Assembly: GCF_014647595.1 (NCBI RefSeq) | Contig: NZ_BMPM01000010.1 | Coordinates: forward strand, 62,001 to 126,000 | Source of the DNA: Paenarthrobacter histidinolovorans | GTDB taxonomy: Bacteria; Actinomycetota; Actinomycetes; Actinomycetales; Micrococcaceae | Direction: 5' to 3' | DNA: 64,000 nucleotides | In this document: in pieces, positions 24,789-32,809 of the stretch | Position numbering within the stretch: position 1 is the stretch's first letter | How the letters are laid out: the number at the start of each line of letters is the position of its first letter | Made by a program: the position numbers and the translations under genes | The notes under the pieces: model-generated | Databases searched by the model: none | What the model was told of the DNA's origin: nothing | The model's input: only the letters and a program-made list of their open reading frames with translations

Positions 24789-25853
24789 CTAGGGGAGACT
24801 CAGAATCTCCCCGAGGTCGTACTCCGCAGGCTCCTCAAGCTGCGAGTACGTGCAACTCTCCGGGGTGCGGTCAGGCCGCCAGCGACGAAACTGCGTCGTG
24901 TGGCGGAACCGGTCGCCTTCCATATAGTCGTAGGCCACCTCTATCACCAGTTCGGGGCGCAGGGGCACAAAGGAGAAGTCCTTCCCTGCGCTCCAGCGGC
25001 TCTGGGCTCCGGGCATCCTGGAACCACCGGCGGCTTCGTCCTGGCTTGCCCACTCACCCCACGGGTGTTCGCCGAGATCCACCGTGTAGGGTTCGAGTTC
25101 GGCCACGAGGCTCTCCCTACGTGCCATGGGGAATGAGGCCACAACCCCCACGTGCTGGAGGCGGCCGGCGTCGTTATAAAGACCCAACAGCATTGACCCC
25201 ACAACTTTCGCCGTCTTGTGCCAGCGGAATCCGGCCACAACGCAATCGGCCGTGCGTTCATGCTTGGTCTTGAACATCGCCCGCTTGTTGGGCTGGTAGG
25301 CGCCGTCCAGGGGCTTGGAGAGGATCCCGTCCAGGCCTGCGCCTTCGAGCTGGACGAACCATTCCTGCGCCCGCTGCAGCTCCGTCACCGCCGGAGTCAC
25401 GTAGATGGGCGGCTCAGCCTTGGCCAGAGCACGTTCCAAGGCGGCACGACGCTCGGAAAACGGCCTGTCCATCAGGTTTTCATCACCCAGCGCGAGGATA
25501 TCGAACGCCACCAACGAGGCCGGCGTCTTCTCCGCGAGCATCCGTACCCGGCTGTCCGCAGGGTGGATCCGCTGCTGCAGCACCTCAAACTCAAGCCTGT
25601 TGCCCTCGATCAGGACGATCTCGCCGTCGATCACGCATTTGTCCGGGAGGTTCTGTTTCAGGGCCTCCACAAGCTCCGGAAAATAGCGCGTCATGGGCTT
25701 CTCGTTGCGGCTGCCGAGGATGATCTCGTCGCCATCCTTGAAGACGATGGTCCGAAAGCCATCCCACTTGGGTTCGTAATGCCCAACCTCGGGAATCGAC
25801 GGGACGGACTTGGCGAGCATGGGCGAAACAGGCGGCATCACAGGGAGGTCCAT
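24789..25853 (-). CDS. ligC: ATP-dependent DNA ligase, LigC type
   Basis: This 354-residue enzyme has the active lysine at residue 29 in EPKWDGFR, then GSRNEKPMTRYFPEL, DGEIVLIEG, FDILAL, GLDGILSKPLDGAY, FKTKHERTADCVVAG and an OB-fold C-terminus ending in RPELVIEVAYDYMEGDRFRHTTQF. The length fits stand-alone LigC ligases, which act in repair synthesis beside LigD. I chose ATG 25853, since upstream codons overlap a divergent gene. No Ku, polymerase or nuclease gene lies next to it. Confidence 0.88.
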   Translation of the reverse strand: MDLPVMPPVSPMLAKSVPSIPEVGHYEPKWDGFRTIVFKDGDEIILGSRNEKPMTRYFPELVEALKQNLPDKCVIDGEIVLIEGNRLEFEVLQQRIHPADSRVRMLAEKTPASLVAFDILALGDENLMDRPFSERRAALERALAKAEPPIYVTPAVTELQRAQEWFVQLEGAGLDGILSKPLDGAYQPNKRAMFKTKHERTADCVVAGFRWHKTAKVVGSMLLGLYNDAGRLQHVGVVASFPMARRESLVAELEPYTVDLGEHPWGEWASQDEAAGGSRMPGAQSRWSAGKDFSFVPLRPELVIEVAYDYMEGDRFRHTTQFRRWRPDRTPESCTYSQLEEPAEYDLGEILSLP

Positions 25854-25900
25854 AGGTCTATGTTCTACCTGCCGCTTTCCTCCGAAGCTAGTCTTAGGCG

Positions 25901-26131
25901 ATGGATATCTTGGCCGTGTTGGCAGCCGTCCTCGGAGTTCCGGCGCTCCTGGCGGGACTTTGGTACTGGATCGCGCGGGGAAACAAGCGCGGCGTCCGGC
26001 GTGCCGCAGCCGGAGGCATACTGGGCATAGCGGACGAAGTTTTCCGCCCTGCCACACATCAAGCCCACCAGGTCCAGAGAATCGAGCACGAACTTCCCGC
26101 TCCCGCACCGGCCCCGAAGCCTAAGCGGTAG
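25901..26131 (+). CDS. Small membrane-anchored protein
   Basis: This 76-residue protein has one N-terminal hydrophobic helix (about residues 3-24, LAVLAAVLGVPALLAGLWYWI), then a basic middle (RGNKRGVRRAAAGG) and a Pro/Lys tail (PAPAPAPKPKR). It is divergent from ligC with 47 bases between. AGGCG lies before the ATG. No function can be given. Confidence 0.6.
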   Translation: MDILAVLAAVLGVPALLAGLWYWIARGNKRGVRRAAAGGILGIADEVFRPATHQAHQVQRIEHELPAPAPAPKPKR

Positions 26132-26241
26132 GAGCCTCCCGCAGGAGCAGACCTACCGCCCGTTACATTAATGTGACTTTACTTTCCGGCTCCTGTACGG
26201 TCGTAGGGCGACCCGATCTCCGCTGGGCCGCTTCTGGATTG

Positions 26242-26399
26242 ACGCCGGGCTCTGCCGCATTCCAGGATCCGCCAGACCCGCGGCAGAGACGGGGGACCCA
26301 CAGTTTCCCGGGCTTGTTTTCTCCGCAAGCCCTTGGGGTGAAGCCGCCACGCGCGGCCGGACGGCCTCGTCCGAACCCGACAGCTAACCTCGCAGGCGT
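26242..26399 (+). promoter_or_regulatory. Cyclic di-AMP riboswitch (ydaO-yuaA class)
   Basis: The conserved blocks of this class are present in order: GGGGGACCCA at about 26292-26301, TTGGGGTGAA just before 26344, and CCGAACCCGACAGCTAACCT followed by CGCAGGCG at its 3 prime end. The closing helix can be formed by ACGCC at 26242-26246 and GGCGT at 26395-26399. In actinobacteria these RNAs mostly turn off cell-wall genes when c-di-AMP is high. The aptamer ends only 14 bases before the start codon, so control is more likely on translation or through P1 stability than by a separate terminator. Class assigned from sequence motifs alone. Confidence 0.85.
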
Positions 26400-26413
26400 T
26401 GAGAGGCAAAACC

Positions 26414-27649
26414 ATGTCCCCAACCATGGATAACCCACGCCGCGCGCAACTCGAGCGCGAGCGCACCAAGCCAACCGGACGCCGTCGGGCCCAAGCCAGC
26501 GGATTCCCGGAACCAGCCACAGCGAATCCCACCCAAGCGGAACCCGCCACCGCTGCGATCCCCACCGTAGCCGCCCCAACCCAGGCGGCCCCAACCACGC
26601 GCGCTGCGGCCCGGGCAGCTGAGCGGGAACGGGCGGCAAGGGCCGTCATCGAGCCGGCCGAACCGAAGACAGCGCCCGCCCTTCCGGAGCCGGCAACAGC
26701 AGCGATTCCGGTTGTCGAAGCTGCCCGGGCCGCCGCTCCGGCGTCGACGACGCCCGGCCCTCCGACATCAGCTATTCCCGTGGTCCGGCCGACCGAAAAC
26801 GTCCAGCCCATCGAAAGGGTTCGGCCCACCGTCGCAGCGCGGCCCGAACCAGCTACCGCGGCCATTCCGGTTGCTGCAGTCCACGAGGAAGCCACCCCTG
26901 TTCCAGCGAGGCGCGTCAAGACTCCGGCGCCCGTCTCCGCAACCGGGTACAGTGCCGCGTCCTCCTTTGGCCGCGAACCCCAGGCCGTCCTGCGGAAAGC
27001 CGCGTCGGTGAAGCACATGAGCCAACGCATGGCAGTGGTTGCCGGAGCGCTGGGCCTTGTACTGACTGCCGGGGGCCTGGGGCAGGCCTTGGAACTACCG
27101 TTCTTCGGCCAGGAAACTCCGGCCCACGAAGCCAGCGGCGGCCAAGGCGAGGACCGCCAAACAGGGTCGGCAAACCCGGCGCCCCGGGCTTCCTACACAA
27201 CAGCTTCCTCCCCGTCCTCATCGGGTTCAGCGTCGTCCCAGCCCGGCCAGCCGGCCACGGTACCGGAGGCACCTGCCGCGGTGACGCCGTCGTCGGTTCC
27301 TTCGCCGCACGTTTCGCTCGCGGCGCCGGTCTGGGTCCCCTCGGCGGCAGCCCCGGCAGCCGCAGCGCCGTCCCCCGCGGCGACCACCCCGACTCCCGCC
27401 CAGCCTGCGCCCGCACCGGCTCCGTCCGACGTTCCCTCGGACACGATCACCACTCCGCCGGCAACAGCAACGCCGACGCCCACCACCACACCGACCACCA
27501 GTCCCACGCCCACCCCGACGCCCACTCCGACGGAGACCCCGACGTCCAAGCCCAAGCCAACCGGCGGCCCCAACACAGGCACCGCCCCGAAGCCGCAGGC
27601 GTCCACGTTGGAATCGCTCCTTGACGCCGCCCAGAAGGCATTGCAGTGA
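26414..27649 (+). CDS. Proline/alanine/threonine-rich single-span membrane protein under riboswitch control
   Basis: This 411-residue protein starts at ATG 26414 with GAGAGG directly after the riboswitch. Layout: a basic start (NPRRAQLERERTKPTGRRRAQ), a long Ala/Pro cytoplasmic region with repeats of the type PEPATAAIPVV, one hydrophobic helix (MAVVAGALGLVLTAGGLGQAL) near residue 212, a Ser/Pro/Thr region, a (TP)n stretch and a short end SLLDAAQKALQ. No NlpC/P60, LysM, Rpf or other enzyme domain follows, which is what this riboswitch usually controls. It may be a wall-spanning or scaffold protein, or the anchor half of a protein that lost its catalytic end. Confidence 0.72.
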   Translation: MSPTMDNPRRAQLERERTKPTGRRRAQASGFPEPATANPTQAEPATAAIPTVAAPTQAAPTTRAAARAAERERAARAVIEPAEPKTAPALPEPATAAIPVVEAARAAAPASTTPGPPTSAIPVVRPTENVQPIERVRPTVAARPEPATAAIPVAAVHEEATPVPARRVKTPAPVSATGYSAASSFGREPQAVLRKAASVKHMSQRMAVVAGALGLVLTAGGLGQALELPFFGQETPAHEASGGQGEDRQTGSANPAPRASYTTASSPSSSGSASSQPGQPATVPEAPAAVTPSSVPSPHVSLAAPVWVPSAAAPAAAAPSPAATTPTPAQPAPAPAPSDVPSDTITTPPATATPTPTTTPTTSPTPTPTPTPTETPTSKPKPTGGPNTGTAPKPQASTLESLLDAAQKALQ

Positions 27650-27796
27650 GCACCCGGTTGCCCCGCACCACCGTGCACACCGTATGGCACGGCCGGTATT
27701 GCAGCAGCAGCCGGACGGCCACATTCCGACGCCGGATGGGCCGCTGGAGTTGCCAGCGGCTGAAGCGCTCATGAGGCGCTGCTGAAGCGAAAACGA

Positions 27797-27836
27797 CAAG
27801 CAGGGCAGGCACCCACGTGGATGCCTGCCCTGCTTG
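27797..27836. terminator. Bidirectional terminator between convergent genes
   Basis: A perfect 15-bp stem CAAGCAGGGCAGGCA with a 10-base loop lies between the riboswitch-controlled gene and the PucR gene. T-rich bases follow on the plus side. Confidence 0.8.
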
Positions 27837-27860
27837 TTGCCTGTTTCTTCCGGTAAGTAC

Positions 27861-29075
27861 TCAGATCCGCGGTCTTCCGGCCCAGCGCCGCGCCTTGAGG
27901 GCAGCATGCAACTCGAGCCGAATGGCGCCGTTCAACGGATCAGCCCCGATGAGTTGGCGGATGCGCCCGAGCCTGTTGTAGATGCTGCTCCGGTGAAGGT
28001 GGAGTTTGGCAGCGACGTCCTGCACGGAACTGTCGTTGTCGTAGAGGAGCTCCAACACCGGCAACAGCTCGCCGTTCTTGTCCTGGTCCTCGAGAATCCG
28101 AAAAAACACCGAACCGGTATCATCCCAACCGCCTGGAGCCAGCAGGCGGTCAAAGAGCTGGTAGACCCCCACGGATCGGCTGTCCACCAGCTCACCCAGC
28201 CGGGCATCCACGGCGGCTGCCTGTGCGGCAACTTTCGACTGCCGGTACGCCCCTGCGAGCTGCCGGATGACTTGGAAGGGCTCACTGATCCCCAGAATGA
28301 CGCGGTCCACAGTCCTGCCGGCACGTTTGGCGAGCTCAAGTTGGTAGTGGACCAGAACCTGCGCATGGTCAGCCCGTCCCCCGGATTCCCGGAACAAGAC
28401 CACCGAGTGGGTTTCCGTTCCGGCGCTGAACAACGCGGCATTCACGCCGATGGTGGACTGCAGCGCGGCTGAACGGTGCGTGAGGGTTGCCGCGATGGGG
28501 TCGACGTCGGACCGGGCACCTTCGGCGTCCAGGATGGTCACCAGTTGCCATGGACCCCGGCCCTGGATTTCCTTCCAACCCGCAACAGCCGCCACCGCAT
28601 TCGATTCACCACTGCAGGCAGTGAGGAACTCCTGCTCACGCCTGCGCCGGAATTCCGACTCGGCCGTGTTCGAGTCCAGGAGCAAGCCCGCCAGCAGGTC
28701 CAGTTCGTCCCGGACGCCGGGCAGCTGGGCGAGGATCGCCGTCGCGCTTTGCTCCTCAAGGTCCTGCTGCACCCATAAGTAGCCCACGCGGAAACCGCGG
28801 ACCAGAAGCGGCACGCAGACGCGGCCCAGCATCCCGAGTTCGTCGTTGGCGGGAACCACCACGGGACGCACCGCGGTGGAGATGCCGTGCGAGAGCTGCC
28901 AGGCGCTGACGTCGCTGGGGACACGTTTGCTCAGGAGGAAGTTCACGCGGACGCGGTCGGCGTGGGATTGGTTGGAACTGTAGGCGAGGAGGACGCCGTC
29001 GAGGTCCTCCAGGGACAGCCCGCGGCCGAGCTTCAGGGCCACCCGTTCAACGATCTGTTCCACGTCCTGCTGCAT
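27861..29075 (-). CDS. PucR/CdaR-type transcriptional regulator, likely activator of ald
   Basis: This 404-residue protein has an N-terminal GAF-like sensor region, a middle GGDEF-like fold, and at the C-terminus DVAAKLHLHRSSIYNRLGRIRQLIG, the PucR-type helix-turn-helix. It is divergent from alanine dehydrogenase with 209 bases between. In Bacillus a PucR-type protein (AdeR) activates ald, so the same role is likely here, with alanine as the probable signal. That role is inference from family and position. Confidence 0.8.
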   Translation of the reverse strand: MQQDVEQIVERVALKLGRGLSLEDLDGVLLAYSSNQSHADRVRVNFLLSKRVPSDVSAWQLSHGISTAVRPVVVPANDELGMLGRVCVPLLVRGFRVGYLWVQQDLEEQSATAILAQLPGVRDELDLLAGLLLDSNTAESEFRRRREQEFLTACSGESNAVAAVAGWKEIQGRGPWQLVTILDAEGARSDVDPIAATLTHRSAALQSTIGVNAALFSAGTETHSVVLFRESGGRADHAQVLVHYQLELAKRAGRTVDRVILGISEPFQVIRQLAGAYRQSKVAAQAAAVDARLGELVDSRSVGVYQLFDRLLAPGGWDDTGSVFFRILEDQDKNGELLPVLELLYDNDSSVQDVAAKLHLHRSSIYNRLGRIRQLIGADPLNGAIRLELHAALKARRWAGRPRI

Positions 29076-29284
29076 CCTTCAAAGCGTACCAACAGCAGGC
29101 GACACCTGACGCCTTGGTGCTCGACAAATGTAGAGCTTGAGGACTTGAGTCCCTTGATTTTCCGGGGTTTTGCTCTCAAGGCTTCCGGGAATCCATGTCG
29201 CCTGCCTCACAGCCGGATTTATTCTGGAATCACAGCCCGCAGCAAAAATTCGGCCGAACAGGCCGCTAACGATGGAGCCAGCAA

Positions 29285-30403
29285 ATGATCATCGGCGTCC
29301 CCAAAGAAATCAAGAACAACGAGTTCCGCGTAGCCATCACGGCTGCCGGCGTCCACGAGTTCCGCACCCACGGACACACCGTTCTGGTTGAGCGCGGCGC
29401 AGGCCTCGGCTCGGGCATCACCGACGAGGAATACTCGATCGCCGGCGCCGAAATCGTCAACGAAGCCGATGACGTGTGGGGCCGCGCTGACATGGTCATG
29501 AAGGTCAAGGAACCCATCGCCGCGGAGTACCACCGCTTCCGCAAGGGCCTGATCCTCTTCACCTACCTGCACCTCGCCGCAGAACCCGAACTCACCGCCG
29601 AGCTCATCAACTCCGGCGTCACCGCCATCGCTTACGAAACCGTGCAGGAAGGCCGCACCCTTCCGCTGCTCGCCCCCATGTCCGAGGTCGCAGGCCGCCT
29701 GTCCGTCGTGGTGGGCGCATCCTCGCTGATGGCTCCGGCCGGCGGCAAGGGCGTCCTCCTGGGCGGCGTTCCGGGCGTCCGCCCGGCCAAGGTTGTTGTC
29801 CTCGGTGCCGGTGTTGCGGGAACCAACGCCGCCGCCATGGCACTGGGCCTCGGTGCTGATGTCACCATCATGGACATCAACATCAACCGGCTGCGTGAAC
29901 TCGATGCCCTCTACCAGGGCCGCCTGAAGACCGTCGCCTCCAACGCCTACGAGATCGAGAAGTCAGTCATCGACGCAGATCTCGTGATCGGTTCCGTCCT
30001 GATCCCGGGCGCCAAGGCTCCCAAGCTGGTTACCAACGAACTCGTCTCCCGCATGAAGCCGGGCTCGGTTCTGGTGGACATCGCCGTGGACCAGGGCGGC
30101 TGCTTCGAGGACACGCACCCCACCACCCACCAGGAACCGACGTACAAGGTCCACAACTCGATCTTCTACTGCGTTGCCAACATGCCTGGCGCCGTTCCGA
30201 ACACCTCCACGTACGCACTGACCAACGTCACCCTGCGCTACGCCGTGGCACTGGCCAACCTGGGCGTCAAGGCCGCTTTCGACCGCGACCCCGCCCTGGC
30301 CGCAGGCCTCAACATCGCCGCGGGCCACGTGGCACACCATTCCGTTTCCGAGGCGCACAACCTGCCCTTGGTCAACGACTGGCACAGCCTGGTTTCCGCC
30401 TAG
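29285..30403 (+). CDS. ald: Alanine dehydrogenase
   Basis: This 372-residue NAD enzyme interconverts L-alanine and pyruvate plus ammonia. The start MIIGVPKEIKNNEFRVA, the lysine in MKVKEPIAAEY, the histidine in LFTYLHLAAEPEL, the nucleotide loop VVVLGAGVAGTNAA and the late VDIAVDQGGCFED are all conserved in Ald. GGAG lies seven bases before the ATG. It is a single-gene unit with a 20-bp terminator stem behind it. Confidence 0.96.
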   Translation: MIIGVPKEIKNNEFRVAITAAGVHEFRTHGHTVLVERGAGLGSGITDEEYSIAGAEIVNEADDVWGRADMVMKVKEPIAAEYHRFRKGLILFTYLHLAAEPELTAELINSGVTAIAYETVQEGRTLPLLAPMSEVAGRLSVVVGASSLMAPAGGKGVLLGGVPGVRPAKVVVLGAGVAGTNAAAMALGLGADVTIMDININRLRELDALYQGRLKTVASNAYEIEKSVIDADLVIGSVLIPGAKAPKLVTNELVSRMKPGSVLVDIAVDQGGCFEDTHPTTHQEPTYKVHNSIFYCVANMPGAVPNTSTYALTNVTLRYAVALANLGVKAAFDRDPALAAGLNIAAGHVAHHSVSEAHNLPLVNDWHSLVSA

Positions 30404-30412
30404 CAAGCCAAG

Positions 30413-30464
30413 CACGACGGCGGGGTGCGGCTTCCATAGGAGCCGCACCCCGCCGTCGTGGTTT
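30413..30464. terminator. Strong terminator after ald
   Basis: A perfect 20-bp stem (CACGACGGCGGGGTGCGGCT) with an 8-base loop is followed by GTTT. The core ACGACGGCGGG recurs in the purB terminator at 59598. Confidence 0.88.
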
Positions 30465-30482
30465 AAGCCGCGCCGGGGTGGG

Positions 30483-31322
30483 TCACTTCGCGGGGGCCTT
30501 GGGGTCTGCGGGGAGCGTCGGGATCAGCTGCGTGGGCACCGGAACGGGAAGATCCGATGGTTCGAGCTTTGAGGGATCAAGCTTGGAGGGGTCGATCTCC
30601 GGAGGCGTAACCGGCAACGACGGAGCCGTGGGGAGGACACCCTTGCCAGGCTCGCTGTGCGACGGGCCCTTGGGTCCCTGGGACTGGTTCCCGGGCGTTG
30701 CCGGGTGGGGGTCGGTGTGGACTGTGCCGGCAGGGCCCGAGGGGGCCGCCGGGCTGGGGCTTGCCTGACCCGGAACCACGGCCGGCTCGCTTTCCTGCCG
30801 GACAGGTCCCTGTTCCGGTGTGGTCCCTGTGGGCACCGTGGGCTGTGGAGCGTTGCCGGAACCGGGCGTAAGTTGTGAAACCACCGAACCGATGGCCGCG
30901 CCAAGATGCTCGAACGCCCCGGGAATGCCACCCTCGGAGGCTGCAGCCGCCGTCGCGCCACCTGCCAGGGATACCGCGACGGCGAGCCCGGCGATCGCTG
31001 CGCGTCGCTTCTTCCGTCGCCGTGCGGCAAGTTCATCGGCGGGAGCCATCTCATCGGCGGGAGCCGCCACGGTGAGCACAGCAGTCGGCGCGGCAGACGC
31101 GGACAAACCCTCCGCCGTCGGGATCTGCCGCGTTTCCGCAGCGCCTCCGCCCGCCATCAGTGCACGCACGGCGTCAGACGGTACGGGCGCGGTGTCGGCC
31201 AGGGAACGCAGCTCGAGAAGTTCTGTGCGCAGGCCGGAATTATCCTCCAGCCCGGCGTCCGCCAGCAGGGAATCGATGACCTGCTGGTCGTTGCCGCGAC
31301 GAGGTGCGGTGTTTTCACTCAT
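30483..31322 (-). CDS. Membrane-anchored anti-sigma-like protein
   Basis: This 279-residue protein has an N-terminal helical domain (DQQVIDSLLADAGLEDNSGLRTELLELRSLADTA), a basic patch RRRKKRR, one membrane helix (about residues 108-128) and an extracellular Pro/Ser/Gly-rich tail ending in repeated DPSKLEPS units. It overlaps the sigma-factor gene by four bases. There is no zinc HxxxCxxC anti-sigma motif, so the sigma-binding role is inferred from gene order and topology. Confidence 0.7.
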   Translation of the reverse strand: MSENTAPRRGNDQQVIDSLLADAGLEDNSGLRTELLELRSLADTAPVPSDAVRALMAGGGAAETRQIPTAEGLSASAAPTAVLTVAAPADEMAPADELAARRRKKRRAAIAGLAVAVSLAGGATAAAASEGGIPGAFEHLGAAIGSVVSQLTPGSGNAPQPTVPTGTTPEQGPVRQESEPAVVPGQASPSPAAPSGPAGTVHTDPHPATPGNQSQGPKGPSHSEPGKGVLPTAPSLPVTPPEIDPSKLDPSKLEPSDLPVPVPTQLIPTLPADPKAPAK

Positions 31323-31870
31323 GATGTGCCGTTCCTTAGTAGCGCACGTTTTTTCAGTGCGCCCAATGCCCTGCGCTGCAGTTGTTTCACGGCACCCTGG
31401 GATTTGCCCATGATGTCCGCTGTTTCTTCCACCGACAGGTCGGCAACGACCCTTAGTGCCAGGACCTCCCGGTAATCCTCGGCGAGGTCCTCCAAAAGTG
31501 CCGTGACCCCCAGGCCCGAGGCTCCCCCGAAAGCCTGTTCCTCCGCCGACGGTGAACGGCGGGCGTCGAAATCCGGTTCGTAAGGCGTGGAGTCGGGGGT
31601 CCGTTCGCGCTTCCGGTAGTGGTCCACCAGCCGGGCATGCGCGATTGTGAACAGTAAGGTCTTGGCACCCTGCAAGCCGCCGTGGAGCGTGTCCAGCTTG
31701 GGGAACAGGGCAAGGAAGACGTCCTGCGTTACGGCCTCGGGATCGTCGACGCCGCGCGCTTTGAGGTAGCCGAGGACCGGTCCCGAGAAGGCGTTGTAGG
31801 CAGCCGTGAAGAGCAGGGCAGGATCATCGTGATCCGCCTGCACATATTCCTCCGCCAAGGGTTCAAGCAC
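31319..31870 (-). CDS. RNA polymerase sigma factor, ECF type
   Basis: This 183-residue factor has region 2 (AYNAFSGPVLGYLKARGVDDPEAVTQDVFLALF, then TIAHARLVDHYRKRER) and region 4 (YREVLALRVVADLSVEETADIMGKSQGAVKQLQRRAL). The GTG start has GGAGG nine bases upstream. It is coupled to the membrane protein gene that follows, the usual sigma/anti-sigma arrangement. The controlled genes are unknown; the repeat protein gene upstream on the same strand is a candidate. Confidence 0.9.
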   Translation of the reverse strand: MLEPLAEEYVQADHDDPALLFTAAYNAFSGPVLGYLKARGVDDPEAVTQDVFLALFPKLDTLHGGLQGAKTLLFTIAHARLVDHYRKRERTPDSTPYEPDFDARRSPSAEEQAFGGASGLGVTALLEDLAEDYREVLALRVVADLSVEETADIMGKSQGAVKQLQRRALGALKKRALLRNGTS

Positions 31871-31899
31871 CCGGTGACGCCTCCATCCCGCGTTATGTA

Positions 31900-31934
31900 G
31901 CAGGGCTCCTTGTCATCAAGCCAAGGAGCCCTGC
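31900..31934. terminator. Stem-loop between the repeat-protein gene and the sigma gene
   Basis: A perfect 13-bp stem GCAGGGCTCCTTG with a 9-base loop lies downstream of the repeat-protein gene and just before the sigma gene. No U-tract follows in the leftward direction, so it may attenuate rather than fully stop transcription. Confidence 0.6.
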
Positions 31935-31958
31935 CGTTAAACCGTAGCCGCTGCGGGC

Positions 31959-32693
31959 TTAGCGGACAGAATCGACGGGTGCGTCGTGAACTACCGGCAC
32001 GTCAGTGGGAACCTGGGTAGGCAGGGCCGGGACGGCCGGCACTGCGGGGACGGCCGGCGTGGCCGGTACGGAAGGCACGGCCGGCACTGCCGGAACAGCC
32101 GGCGTGGCGGGAAGTTCGGACGTCACGGAGGCATCGGCGTCGGCATCTGCCTTGGTGCTGCCGTCAGCCTTCAGGCCGGCAGCCTTGCCTGCCTCCACCA
32201 CGGCGGTGCAGTGTGCCTGGACGTTGGCTTCGCCGCCGGCAGCAACGGTCAGGGACTTGAAGCCCGGGACCTTGGCGTCTGCCTTCAGGCCTCCGTTGAG
32301 GAAGGCGGTGCAGAGACCGAATGCTTCAGGTGACGTGGCATCTTCCACAGCGGCCTTGGCGGCGTTGGCGGCGTTGGCGGCGTCGGTTGCCTTGGCCTGG
32401 CCGGCGTCCGCGGCATCCTTGGCCGTTGCCTTGGCAGTCTCGACGGCGTCAGTTGCCTTCGACTTGGCGGTTTCGGCGGCGTCGGCTGCTTCAGCGGCCT
32501 TCCCGGCAACCTTCTCGGTGGCAGCAGAGGCAGCGGGGGCAGGTGCGCCGACGACGTCGTGCGCGGTCTGCTGGAATTCAGTGGGAAGGGCGCCATTGAA
32601 GGCAGCGACGCCGGTTCCGCCGGCAGCTACAGCTCCGGCAGCCAAGACGCCTGCGGCGACTTTGCTGGTGGCAAGGACAGTGAACAAGGACAT
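31959..32693 (-). CDS. Secreted or membrane-anchored Ala/Lys repeat protein with a (PAVPAV)n tail
   Basis: This 244-residue protein starts at ATG 32693 with GGAGGG upstream. A hydrophobic start (SKVAAGVLAAGAVAAGGTGVAAF) is followed by an Ala-rich amphipathic repeat region (units like KATDAVETAKATAKDAADAG), then a small domain with two cysteines (FGLCTAFLNGG and NVQAHCTAVV) and a tail of TPAVPAVPAVP repeats. The helical repeats resemble heparin-binding or late-embryogenesis-type proteins. It lies next to the sigma/anti-sigma pair and may be its target. Function unknown. Confidence 0.65.
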   Translation of the reverse strand: MSLFTVLATSKVAAGVLAAGAVAAGGTGVAAFNGALPTEFQQTAHDVVGAPAPAASAATEKVAGKAAEAADAAETAKSKATDAVETAKATAKDAADAGQAKATDAANAANAAKAAVEDATSPEAFGLCTAFLNGGLKADAKVPGFKSLTVAAGGEANVQAHCTAVVEAGKAAGLKADGSTKADADADASVTSELPATPAVPAVPAVPSVPATPAVPAVPAVPALPTQVPTDVPVVHDAPVDSVR

Positions 32694-32809
32694 GAGACCC
32701 TCCGACAAACGATTTTGGGATTGCCCCGGCAGCTGTTGGGTGGCTGCCGGATGATCAGCGTGCGGGCGTGGCCCGTACTCCCTTTACATCGCTGGGGGCC
32801 TCGGTGAGG

